DNA from: Zarea fungicola
Lineage: Eukaryota > Ascomycota > Sordariomycetes > Hypocreales > Cordycipitaceae
Length of the DNA stretch: 64,000 nucleotides
Reading direction: 5' to 3'
NCBI GenBank assembly: GCA_900169235.1
Contig: FWCC01000021.1
Span: 23,927 to 87,926 of the forward strand
The notes under the pieces were generated by a model. The model saw only the letters and a list, made by a program, of their open reading frames with translations, was not told where the DNA came from and ran no database searches. How positions within the stretch are numbered: position 1 is the stretch's first letter; every line of letters starts with the position of its first letter. The position numbers and the translations under genes were made by a program. Shown one piece after another: positions 55,701 through 64,000 of the stretch.

Positions 55701-57645
55701 AAGCATGGAATTTCTACGATACGGTGAGAAAATTTTGGGCGATTCAGAAACACGATTTGGAGTCTCGGACATCGTTTCCGCGACCTTGGGTAAAATAAAA
55801 TTTTCATATGCGGCAGGAACTGTCTTGATGGAAGAACGCAAAGCAGAAGAGTCGCTGGAACAGATGAAACGCGCAAATAACCTGGCCCAAAAGCTTTTTG
55901 AGACAGCTGATCCTATTGATGGTGAGCGAGTTCAGCAGGGATTGGACAGTACGGATCCAAATGATGTAGCGATGCTTAACGTGGCGATTGACGAGTACAA
56001 AGAAATGGTGATTGGTGATGGTGGCAAAATGGAGCAGTTTTGGAATGTCGCCTTGGCCGAGGCTATGGGCCAAGAGCTGGCCGTGGATGAACTACAGCCC
56101 CAAGGCGGAGTATGGCTTCAGCTACACCCCGTCCACGAGATGTTCGATTCTGTGCTGCGCAATCATAGTAAGATCATGGCCTCTTCTCACCGGTTAAATC
56201 TGCATGAAAAAGAGCTAGATCGCGGGCACTGGGCGAGGGCAATGGGGTACCACACAGGTGGTCTCATCCGAAAGATGCAGCAGCTGGATTTTGAAGGCGT
56301 TCTCGAAACATTGGATGCGCAGGAAGATATTTCCCGAAAACATGGAGTTTTTGATCTCCATGAAGAACAGTTTCAAGTTGCGCGTGATGGGATTCAGCAC
56401 ACGGCCGGCTGGTTGTCAGCAGTGCAGTCGGACAATGTGACGGAAGAGGTCGTATCCGAAATGACAGACTATATGGCCTCGATGTCAGTCAGCGGTAACA
56501 AGCAGGGGTTTCCATCGGAGCTGGGCGATATTGCTGGACTATTGAAGGAAGCCTGGGTACGAGACAATGACTCAAGCCTGCCTCATACCTCTGCACCAGG
56601 AGTACTCTGCGGCAAGACTCAGCAAGGAATGATGGAAATTATGATGCGGCACCTTTCCCACGCTGCCCACAACAAGCAGCACACAAACTCCTTCGTTGCG
56701 GGGGTGCACAAAGTGCTAGCTACCGTGGATCAACTTGAGAGAGCTGAGGACGAGTCTAACGCCAAGGATATCTACGGACGCTTAGATGATCTGGAAAGGC
56801 TATCGCAGCAAGCCATTACGGGGGAGTTTATTGACGCAAGTAGACTCCCGGAGAGGCGACGTTGGAACACAGCAAGGCTAATTACCGATGCTATTCGTAC
56901 CGTCCAACCTGCCATCGAAGACGATGCTGGATTGGAGCAACTATTTTCCAAGATACAAAAAGCAAAACAAACGATGGACCTCAGTAAGCTATCGGCGACA
57001 GCCGAGTTCAAGTCGGTCGCCGCAGAGGTGGAAGCGCAATATCAAAATATCCGACTTGCCGTGCTCTCGCGCCGAGTTTCAAAGTCACTCGCTCAAAATG
57101 ACAAGAAGCATTTTGTTCTCCATTGCAAAGAGGTTCTGCGTCTGCATGGCGAGGGCCAATTCGCACTTGCACTGGCTAAAAAGTCCAGCAAAGAATGTTT
57201 CGCAACAGTCTTGGCGGACTACTTTCGCTACTGTATCATGTCAGCATTTCAGGACTACAACTGGCAGGATGCACGAGAGGTTTATGCCAAGTGGCGCGCT
57301 GAGGACTGCGTTTGGCAATGGGCAGGGACCGAACCTGGGTACGCAGGGGTACTCGCGGCAGAAGCTGCGTGCGTGTCCCACGCCGGCCTGGCGGATGTAT
57401 TGGATGCGCTTGAACGACTCGATTTTGCACGGGCCAAATACGAAATGGATCGCTCCGAGAAGCTTTCGCAGAAACTGGAGCGCGAAAATGAACAACGCGT
57501 GGCTGAATCCATTAGAATATGCATGAATCGAGCCCGGATAACTACAGCAGAGATGCTACGGACGCTAGGAACCCAAGGACCAGCTGCTGCGAGGGAGTTG
57601 ATTACGAGAGCAAAGTATGCCCAGCTGGTGCAGCCATTTGGGTAA
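52780..57645 (+). CDS. CHAT caspase-like protease - P-loop NTPase, NLR-like
   Basis: A single exon of 1,621 aa. The CHAT (caspase HetF-associated with TPRs) domain lies at about residues 150-400, with catalytic His237 in FDVHG and Cys287 in FNACDS. An NTPase of the STAND/NACHT type follows, with a P-loop GAPGVGKS at 438-445, a Walker B-like VIVLDGLD around Asp520 and a sensor-like IIFSGRR. The last 1,000 residues are mostly helical with weak TPR-like character and no clear repeat register. A stop codon in frame just before the ATG at 52780 supports the start. Proteins with an N-terminal protease, an NTPase switch and helical repeats act in fungi as NLR-like sensors of non-self that activate a partner by cleavage. 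The divergent 306-aa gene is the obvious partner. The trigger is unknown. Confidence 0.85.
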   Translation: MHLRVVATSCSTGAENRCEWQVDIYIDDAARAATSSALLDPLDHKERTLCRWYLDKFRQREPYSTSKAKSASLLLEKYGSTLLRQLSLCQYVPDYEEVHILVENQVQADQKTSRSIHRLYWEFLEDERLWDTAGRVTVQRLLPPSMPGPQISMQTDQLNLLLITARDLTQKWTADSDISPLLVPDILCRIESALEVRGVTLKIQIVRPGTLEALENTLRQNRLKNGHSFDIVHFDVHGAVAKDENGQMGGFLYFNDSDTLKTIAVPASNVAGLIGLYEIPAVVFNACDSANSMHGDESNIAKIFLTGGSRNVLAMAHKASEDTVAIFLESFYTAFLAHGYPFSKAAQVARGALRANPRRNARLNLEVTVTDWAIPIVYSTEGQDQHVLLHPINGSSLPIKPTQSIESSRSTKEVYGREFDGMRLEKAISSDGLVHLHGAPGVGKSAFLSNVTKSWLRYGFTSVAVSVDFSLGRITTMMDLLWDISRQIGVECDPGVETEATITETLVQCLSEQRSVIVLDGLDYRSTNWQKHGQTTKSLGSFLSAIRATSYAKHGETSTYIIFSGRRPGDLARSALDLGDISEYELLGLSKPDAMSIVQMFVKPTSMGAVEEHLYKDLRETWQAESLINLLQGNPAGLIRFCQLALDMNLSLPEMYNILHAEDPVLMLEINMLWPSFRLLHELHRKTQAMTDPHLATWTALAWYWHTGPLISNLHKILEAVDIVHDAALVEEAIGIAEETGYLSTDSDVRISWIHPIFTIFLRIMSCSSLCRVASGRNAGWLGFRQGFASRPMRHLVASDSCWPKEKLEGLDYAARLVQALVCSTITRDHHEPYWRFLIHILFDFNDNCRPLTRNLLNNGVNNTLLLSFCEVQKENYLLAVKLCRGRGPLPIPAIGWPAELVLEMGIFIIRLFNCDEVKRISVYYQEMLSGAVLQSQKASGCTAVRSEDLGVVLGTVCFLIEMERRHIPGTTNRSMEFLRYGEKILGDSETRFGVSDIVSATLGKIKFSYAAGTVLMEERKAEESLEQMKRANNLAQKLFETADPIDGERVQQGLDSTDPNDVAMLNVAIDEYKEMVIGDGGKMEQFWNVALAEAMGQELAVDELQPQGGVWLQLHPVHEMFDSVLRNHSKIMASSHRLNLHEKELDRGHWARAMGYHTGGLIRKMQQLDFEGVLETLDAQEDISRKHGVFDLHEEQFQVARDGIQHTAGWLSAVQSDNVTEEVVSEMTDYMASMSVSGNKQGFPSELGDIAGLLKEAWVRDNDSSLPHTSAPGVLCGKTQQGMMEIMMRHLSHAAHNKQHTNSFVAGVHKVLATVDQLERAEDESNAKDIYGRLDDLERLSQQAITGEFIDASRLPERRRWNTARLITDAIRTVQPAIEDDAGLEQLFSKIQKAKQTMDLSKLSATAEFKSVAAEVEAQYQNIRLAVLSRRVSKSLAQNDKKHFVLHCKEVLRLHGEGQFALALAKKSSKECFATVLADYFRYCIMSAFQDYNWQDAREVYAKWRAEDCVWQWAGTEPGYAGVLAAEAACVSHAGLADVLDALERLDFARAKYEMDRSEKLSQKLERENEQRVAESIRICMNRARITTAEMLRTLGTQGPAAARELITRAKYAQLVQPFG

Positions 57646-58065
57646 CAAAGAGGGAGGGACACGCTATTCCCTAGCGTCATGGCAGAGAACGAGTCGCAAG
57701 TGATTGTTTGAGCTTCGGGTGCTCGTGGAGACATAGCCCAGTATGGAGAGACCTCCGAGATCTGTCTAAATCCAGCTTCAGCCGTGCACTATATCAATCT
57801 TTCTTTAAAAGATCAAATGCACTGTTTTGGGCCTAGGTGTGAGCACGGATTGCGAGACAATGACAATACGCCCTGTGCGCGACAACGCTGTGTTTCTCCA
57901 CCATGGCATGCCAATCCGGATTCTGCTCCATGCTTACTTTCAGATTTAGTAGACGATTTTGAAATTTTCTCTTTTCCTTCACACACGTGGTTCATCGCCT
58001 TCCCATCCGCTCCGTAAGCCATAAACGACCTTACACGGTTTAGACACCTCAGCTGCAACTCAGAA
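57646..58065. other. Intergenic, CHAT gene to GFA-like gene
   Basis: About 420 bp with no supported gene. Confidence 0.5.
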
Positions 58066-58685
58066 ATGTCGCTGCCGAAATCTATTACAGGCGGCTGCCT
58101 TTGCGCAGCCATTCGGTACACGGTCTCATTCGACGAAACGTGCCCATGGCCACCAGTAGTGAGTACACAAAGCAGTTCCAGAGTTATCTACTATTCATGC
58201 TCATGTTACTTGATTCTAGTCTTCTTCTTGCCAATGTATGTGCTCCATTTTCGGCACTTTTCTCTTGCTTTCTTGTCAGTCGCTGACCTGACCACCCCAC
58301 GCCAGGCACCATGTGTCGTAAATGGACATCGTCCTTGGTTGGGTCCTTCATACTTGTTCAGCCGTCTCAAATAACTCCTCGGTTTGAAGAATTTACGTCT
58401 TATAGGGAGTATACATCGTCCACTCGGCGCCATAGAGGCTTCTGCTCCACCTGTGGCAGTTCGCTGCTTTGGCGGTCTGATGATTACACCAGCACAGTAG
58501 ACTTATTCATTGGGACACTGGACGAGAAGTGGCTTGTCGACTGTCAGGAAACTGCACTAGCCTTGGCGAAGCCTAGTGGTACACAGTTCTGGATGATGAA
58601 CGCGATACCTGGAGTGACGGATCTGGTCAAGGGGGGTCTGGAATACCAGCAGGAGGGACCGGACGGCTTGGGCTCAACAAAATGA
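58066..58685 (+). CDS. GFA/CENP-V-like zinc protein
   Basis: Three exons (58066-58158, a 16-bp micro-exon 58220-58235, and 58306-58685) give 162 aa. The micro-exon is needed to create 'SSSCQCTMCRKW', which carries the family zinc ligands. Other ligands lie in GGCLCAAIRY near residue 10 and in FCSTCGSS. The family includes the glutathione-dependent formaldehyde-activating enzyme fold and centromere protein V. Most fungal members have no proven substrate and may act in S-glutathione or thiol adduct chemistry. Nothing links it to its neighbours. Confidence 0.85.
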
Positions 58686-59007
58686 AGCCCAACAACAGTG
58701 TACGAATACCCACGACTTGAATTGTAGAAGGAACCTGTTGTATATTGACCAGTAGCGATATTCCATAATGGAACACATCTGCGGAGGTTCGCAGTTTGGC
58801 CGGCTCACAAGAAGGGGACTCGCATCGTATATTCCTAGCAAAGTTTCACTGATATCACTTTAGTTGCAAGGCTCCTAGACTATTGCTGATTTTTACACGC
58901 TGAACCACAGACCTGCCGTCCACGCCTTTTTCTTTCATTTATAGTGATACCGCCGCCTAGAATTGCTAGGTGGAGCTTTGAGGTAGAAAACCCACCGAGT
59001 CGTCCGT
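58686..59007. other. Convergent intergenic, GFA to EthD
   Basis: About 320 bp between two 3' ends. Nothing is recognised. Confidence 0.5.
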
Positions 59008-59467
59008 CTATGCCAACGTCACACCACCGGAAACGAGAATATATTCGTCGCTGATAGCCAACCGAACTTTGGTGCCATTGGTAAAGCGCTGCTCATCTGG
59101 TTGCAGCGTCGCTGCATAATCTGGATCAGCAAACGCCCGTTGGAGTGATTCGAGATCAGGGAAAATGAAAGTAGTAATGGCGTCGCAGTCGATTGTAGTG
59201 GCAGCCGAGCCGAGTAGATCGCCAACAACTTTTACATCCGAGGAAGTGTTGAATTGCTAGCGTTATGGTTAGTAACTGGTTCTAGCCCTTTCAGTTGGTC
59301 TTCAAACCTACCACGTTGTACTCCAGAACGCCATGCTTTTGGCAATGTCCAGCTGCTAATGGCATGTGATTGTTTATATAGTATTCCCTAAACTCTTCAT
59401 CTGTGAAGCCAGGGTTTTTTGTTACTAGAAACGTGGCTTTGATAATCTTGCGGTATTGGCCAACCAT
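59008..59467 (-). CDS. EthD-domain protein
   Basis: Two exons (59467-59312 and 59256-59008, 55-bp intron with an ACTAAC branch point) give 134 aa. The N-terminus 'KATFLVTKNPGFTDEEF' and 'YYINNHMPLA' are signature segments of the EthD/dimeric alpha-beta barrel family. The second exon adds 'TTFIFPDLESLQRAF', typical of the family's C-terminal half. Fungal members act as decarboxylases, dehydratases or cyclases on aromatic polyketides, or are of unknown role. A longer frame starting at 59620 adds residues unlike the family and was not chosen. It lies beside a Zn2Cys6 regulator and a transporter, which suggests a small metabolic locus. Confidence 0.8.
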
Positions 59468-59933
59468 TGTGAGGTTGAGATAATCCTGACGATAGTTGCA
59501 GGTCAGATGATGCACCAATTGAGGTATACGCAACCAGTCGCTTGGTTGGAAGATTTCAGATACTGAGTGAACTTCTAGGATAATTCGGAGATTATTCTCT
59601 TTATATTTCATATAGCTCATGTATATTACAAATGCACGGCCTCGTGGGCGACCGCGCTCGCCTCGTCATACCTGCGGCGGTAATCTAACCACATTCAGAA
59701 GCTCAAAACCTTATTCACCCTTGGCTTTTCCAGCCGGGATCACGCTAACTCGTGTAAAGGCCGAACTGTCCCCGCTTCATTTTCGGACTAAACTGGAGGA
59801 CTGCTGGGGCATCATCATAAAGCTGCAACCCTGTTCCGTCCATCATTGCGAATTCTTGCTTGCGGCCATACCGGACAATTGCACGCCAAGCCTCCATCGT
59901 AAATGAGCTGCAGGTGGCTGTCAAGCAAACATC
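59468..59933. promoter_or_regulatory. Bidirectional promoter region, EthD / regulator
   Basis: About 466 bp between divergent starts. The open frames on both strands here are shadows or lack support. Confidence 0.4.
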
Positions 59934-61297
59934 ATGCAGCTTGGATCCACTCGGATCCATGGCTGTGCTCCATGTAAGCAAAAGAAAAAAAAGGTTCTCA
60001 GGGATTCTACTTGCTGGTGGGTAAGGCAGCGGCCTCTAATGCATAGTCCCTAGTGTGACAACAAGATCCCATCTTGCTCGCGATGTGAACGGTCGAAAAC
60101 GCCATGTCCAGGGTCGAGCTCCGGTGTCATCTTTGTTCACACAGTTGCTTGTGAGTAATTAAGCCTGACAGTCAGGCGCCTTGAAGTACTTAGCTAACCG
60201 TCTACAAGCCGTCCCCATCATACTGCCGAATGCTGCTATTGGCAGCCATAACCATAGAGATGAAGCACTGTCTCGTCTGGCTGCTGACATTGGCTCCTTC
60301 CATCTATCACCATGGACGCCAAATCCTTGGTTTTTCGAACTAGCGCGGTTACGGTTTCCATCAGAAATTGCGGGCGCAATCTTTGCGCCGTTGTCCGCCC
60401 TGTCCCATGCTTGCAGGTCCATAACCACTGGTACTAAGCAAATTCAACCCCAGGTATTCCAGAACTACCAGAGAGGAATCGATAATCAACGCCTGAGCCT
60501 GTTACCTTCGGCTTTCACGGCACCACATCCTTCCAAAGAGCAGCTTCTATGGCCATTAGTTATGGCTGTTTCGTTACTTGAATTCGAGATGATCGCGCCT
60601 TCTTCTTTACATTCATGGTTTGGACATGCCCATGGGTGTCTATATCTCTTCAGTCTACTGGGACCAGAGGCATGCGCTGATTCTCCCTTTTTTGAGATAT
60701 TTTGGCACTTGCGGTTTGTCATGGTGAGTGGCTTTTCTACCTCACCAGGGTAGTTGACAGTTACTTACATTGCAGACTTATATTACGATGGTCACCAATA
60801 AAGTAACCCTTCTTGGCCAGCCAACGTGGTTGCATAAACCGTTCTCAATGCGACAGAAGTCACGCCTTGATCATTTGATTGATTCCCTTCTCACTCAACA
60901 TCGACCTAAAACCATCACGAAATGTGATACAGGAGACACACTTTCCCCAATCCTTTCCGAACAGCAAGCAAGCATAATAACTCGTGATTCAGAAGTTCAC
61001 ACTACCATGAAAAGTGGATCGGAAAACTCTGTGGAAGTGATGATCGATACCCTCGGTAGAATACAACGAGGAGATTACGCAACCATAAGTGAGGGTCGAG
61101 AAATGTGCGCCACTGCTATTTCATATGCCGAGCTTTTACTCTCGAAACCCTCGACATCATTCAATGTTGCACTTCAGTGTACGTTTGCAATGTATCTTAT
61201 ATCGACATACACTCCCTGTGCTTTGCAGAAACACAAAGCAAAGGAATCATTCCATTTTTGGCATCGCTCCTTGACAATTCAAGGCTTTCAAATGTAG
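59934..61297 (+). CDS. Zn(II)2Cys6 transcription factor, small
   Basis: A reconstructed model has four exons (59934-59993, 60054-60150, 60209-60723, 60776-61297) and 397 aa. The first two exons together give CAPCKQKKKKC, DNKIPSC, SRC and a last Cys six residues on, a perfect C-x2-C-x6-C-x6-C-x2-C-x6-C zinc cluster split by a 60-bp intron. The donor of that intron (GTTCTC after an A-run) is weak, and a better GTAAGC donor nearby would destroy the cluster. Exons 3 and 4 are fungal transcription factor 2-like ('LSPWTPNP' and 'FFEIFWHLRFVMTYITMV'). The 3' end is doubtful. A plausible last exon in another frame (to about 61491, 'GIIPFLASLLDNSRL') cannot be joined cleanly, so the gene may be decaying or mis-modelled. 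Confidence 0.6.
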
Positions 61298-61932
61298 ACT
61301 ATGACAGGCTTGTTTATATTTTTAGATCAAACATTTATGGGTTTCGGCAACCACTTCGTTCTGATGACTTGAAAGACAGTCAAGACGTATTGGTATTTTC
61401 AGCACAGCTGTCGAATAGTGTCCAATTTTTTTTGGTTCAGAAAGGTATCTCATTTGAGTCACGGCGGGCTCCTGCTGACAAATGTAGATAGATGCAGCTC
61501 GGCATTACGCTCAATTCGCCAGGTTAACGATTGTTGGGTACAACTTTAGTTTGATAGAATCTCAAGACAGTTGCCATACCCCGTGTCAGTTGCTGGACAC
61601 ACGCCCCAGCTGCCAAGAGCTAACGAGGGTAGTCGCATCGGCAAGAAACTGCAGCGTAAGCCAAACAAAGTTAGTGTGCCGACAGCCTAATTTCAACCCG
61701 AGAGTGTTTTGAATCTCTATTTACCCAGTTTCAATTCACGGATACGGCGAGAAATAGGTATGACAGCTTTCCACATGCGGTTAGCTGTAGTAAAATAGTT
61801 AATAGACTTACGTGGCAGTGCCAGTATTTAATTCAGTGTCCTCCCACTCCTTGCGCAGCGACTGAGGACACCTGAATTCTATACTCATTTACAAACCCGA
61901 GTCCGACACCTCTAGTATCAGATCAAAATAAA
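61298..61932. other. Intergenic, regulator to MFS
   Basis: About 635 bp. The first 200 bases may hold the true last exon of the regulator (open frame to 61491). The rest is transporter promoter with no motif I can name. Confidence 0.4.
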
Positions 61933-63630
61933 ATGGCTGTGGTGACTGCAGAAACGATGGTTCAATCCACACAGCGCGACAAACCCTCTGTTCCAATATG
62001 GGAGGATCTTGCGCAAGACCCGCGGAACTGGAGCAAGTCTAGAAAGCTTTGCACCCTGTGTATGTTTTGTCTTGCCGTATTTTCTTACAGAATGAAAACA
62101 ATAACACTCAATGTAGGCTTGGTTGTTTTCAGGCTTTCACCTCGTGCGTTTTGTCCAGCGGAAAATAAAGCTCTCCTCTAATCAGATTATCACAGGCCGT
62201 TTGCCAGCTCTGTCATTGCACCAGGCCTGCCAGAAATCTCCAAGAAGTTTGATGTTACATCAGAAAGTGTCCAAGCTCTCGTTCTCACAGTCTATGTACT
62301 GGGCTGGGCATTCGGGCCACTGGCGTTTGGCCCTCTATCAGAGATGTACGGGAGAAGGAGGATCCTGAACATTTCCGGCTTGATATTTGTGGCCTTCAGT
62401 ATTGGGTGCATTTTTAGCCGGTCCGTATCGGAGCTCATCGCCTTTCGTTTTCTTGCAGGAATCGGTGCTTCAACGCCAATTTCGATTGCTGGAGCCGTTA
62501 TTGCTGATATGTATGAGTTGAGCGACCGCGCGCCAGCAAACGCCATCTACGGCTTCGGACTGCTAATCGGCCCGCCCACTGGGCCAGTAATTGGTGGTTA
62601 TCTCACACAAACCGTGGGTGTCAAGTATTGCTTTGTTCTTGCATCATGCCTAGTTGCTGTCGGATTTTGTTTGGGCCTGTTCTTCCTTCCTGAAACACAT
62701 CACGATATTATTAAAGCCAAGCGCCGAAGGCATCCTGTCCAACTATGGTTTGTGAAGCCGAGCAGCGACGATGGACTGAACGTATCAGACACAGAGAAAA
62801 ACGCTTCTTTCACTAAAAAAACAAAGCCCGGTCGCAAAATGGTATTCATGCCAATCATTCTACTGCTAAGAAGTCCTGTTTGTCTCCTCATCAGTCTCTA
62901 CGGCGCCTTGTGAGTTCGAATTGGCCCCTCCATACATTCTGTTTGCTAAAACATTATACAGTGTTTATGCTCTATTGAATGTTTTCTTCACGATATTCCC
63001 CACCATCTTTGGTGATATCTACGGCTTCAGTCCTGGTACTGTCGGCTTGAGCTATATTGGAGGTGGGCTAGGCGAACTCCTGGCTACTGTTGTCAGCGGG
63101 TGGCTTGGAAACACTGTATATCATCGGGTGAGTTCCTTCAGCTTATCGATATCATTCATCATTGTTTTGATGTTTATGTTAACTAGCTTGAATTATAATA
63201 GCTCGTAAGAAAGAACGATGACGTTCACACGCCGGAATTTCGTATTCCCGGCATGCTTCTTGGATCTGTTGCGGTCCCAGTTGGCCTGTTCTGGTTCGGC
63301 TGGTCAGCAACTGCCGGCGTGCATTGGATAATGCCTATCATAGGGTCATCCATCTTTGGCTTTGGACTAATGTCAATTCTCCTACCACTTCAGTTGTACA
63401 CTATCGATGCATTTCGCCATGCAGCCTCAGCCCTTGCGGCCTCGGCTCTTGCCCGTTCACTACTCGCATTCGCCATCCCTCTTTTTACTCCACAAATGAT
63501 TTCAGCAATGGGACTGCGTGGTACATTTTCACTGCTAGGAGGCCTCAGTATAGTAGTCGGGCTGCCACTGCCTATCTGGATATTCTACAAGGGAGAGAGT
63601 TTGCGCGCGGCTGGCAATTTTGGCAATTAG
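61933..63630 (+). CDS. MFS transporter, DHA1 family
   Basis: Five exons (61933-62076, 62133-62152, 62196-62909, 62962-63127, 63202-63630) give about 490 aa. Membrane segments and motifs match DHA1 drug:H+ antiporters: 'DPRNWSKSRKLCTL' at the N-terminus, then 'FGPLSEMYGRRRI', 'GLLIGPPTGPVIGGY', and a second half from 'SLYGAFVYALLNVFF' to 'WIFYKGES'. The second exon (20 bp) and the 43-bp intron after it, with a GTCCAG donor, are the least certain part. They restore 'AFTSCVLPFASSVIAPGLPE', which fits the family. It probably exports a metabolite or toxin at the plasma membrane and may belong with the nearby EthD and regulator genes. Confidence 0.82.
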
Positions 63631-64000
63631 TTAATTTTTGGATTTGAAACTATGACGGCATCCTGCTACGCAATGAGTCGATACCCATTATAATCCTCAT
63701 AATTTTAACACCCATATTAAATTTAACCTTGAGATTCTTTTGAGTTAAGAGCGCTGCAGCTATAGGTTCCAGACACTTGCCTGACGTCCACCAACAACAC
63801 GGACATCAACCAGCACAAACAAACAATCGACCCATTCATAAGTATAACGGGGCCCCCAATCCCTCGTCTCTTTGACAATTAAATTCCACCAGATGACTAC
63901 ACTTGAAAGGCGGCAAAAACTTATTAGCTTCAGCGAATTCCGCCAGCCTCTTGAAGTCAGCCGGGAATTGCTCAATTTGTGTAACGCATAGCGCTGCTGT
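63631..64000. other. Terminal intergenic stretch
   Basis: A minus-strand frame at 63760-63975 has no recognised features. Nothing else is seen before the window ends. Confidence 0.4.

Noticed and set aside
59745..59981. Minus-strand frame of 78 codons
   Set aside because: It overlaps the zinc-cluster first exon of the plus-strand regulator and has no recognised features.
1..64000. tRNA genes, CRISPR arrays, transposons or retroelement genes
   Set aside because: I looked for tRNA T-loop patterns, regular repeat-spacer arrays and transposase or reverse transcriptase motifs and saw none I could support by eye.

Overview
The window is genomic DNA from a filamentous ascomycete (Pezizomycotina, probably Sordariomycetes). 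The evidence is 52-135 bp GT-AG introns with RCTAAC/CTGAC-like branch points, Zn(II)2Cys6 regulators, DHA1-type transporters, a P450-reductase fusion of the CYP505 type, and a reducing PKS-NRPS. There is one 185-base assembly gap (9426-9610). No tRNA gene, CRISPR array or transposon was recognised.

Positions 1 to about 40,800 form a large secondary-metabolite gene cluster. In order it holds an AflR-like regulator, an HpcH/HpaI-type aldolase, a single-module NRPS (A-T-C with a cut-down N-terminal C remnant), a small lipocalin-like protein, an O-methyltransferase lacking the usual catalytic His, a self-sufficient P450, a stand-alone N-methyltransferase of the kind normally embedded inside NRPSs, a trans-acting enoyl reductase, a seven-exon PKS-NRPS (about 4,107 aa: KS-AT-DH-MT-pseudoER-KR-ACP-C-A-T-R), an alpha/beta hydrolase, a short-chain dehydrogenase and a second Zn2Cys6 regulator. 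The PKS-NRPS with its trans-ER should make a methylated reduced polyketide, join it to one amino acid and release it through the R domain. The NRPS, N-methyltransferase and aldolase imply a second amino-acid-derived unit or an unusual amino-acid precursor. A 13-bp direct repeat, CGG-MSWWTTT-CGG, occurs in five promoter regions serving the aldolase, NRPS, O-MT/P450, N-MT/ER and PKS-NRPS genes. It is a candidate binding site for the cluster regulator and ties the two assembly lines together.

Positions 41,500-47,000 hold a divergent MFS transporter / Zn2Cys6 regulator pair. A MscS-type mechanosensitive channel gene with an EF-hand (48,473-50,995) follows and looks like core genome.

Positions 51,470-57,645 are the second notable locus. 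A 1,621-aa protein with an N-terminal CHAT caspase-like protease, a P-loop NTPase and a long helical C-terminus is transcribed divergently from a 306-aa protein that may be gasdermin-like. Protease plus pore-former pairs of this type are known as fungal cell-death/allorecognition modules, so this is a candidate two-gene immune module.

The right end has a GFA/CENP-V-like gene and a small EthD / Zn2Cys6 regulator / MFS group that may be another accessory locus. Exon coordinates were worked out by hand from splice signals and protein continuity and have not been tested against transcripts.
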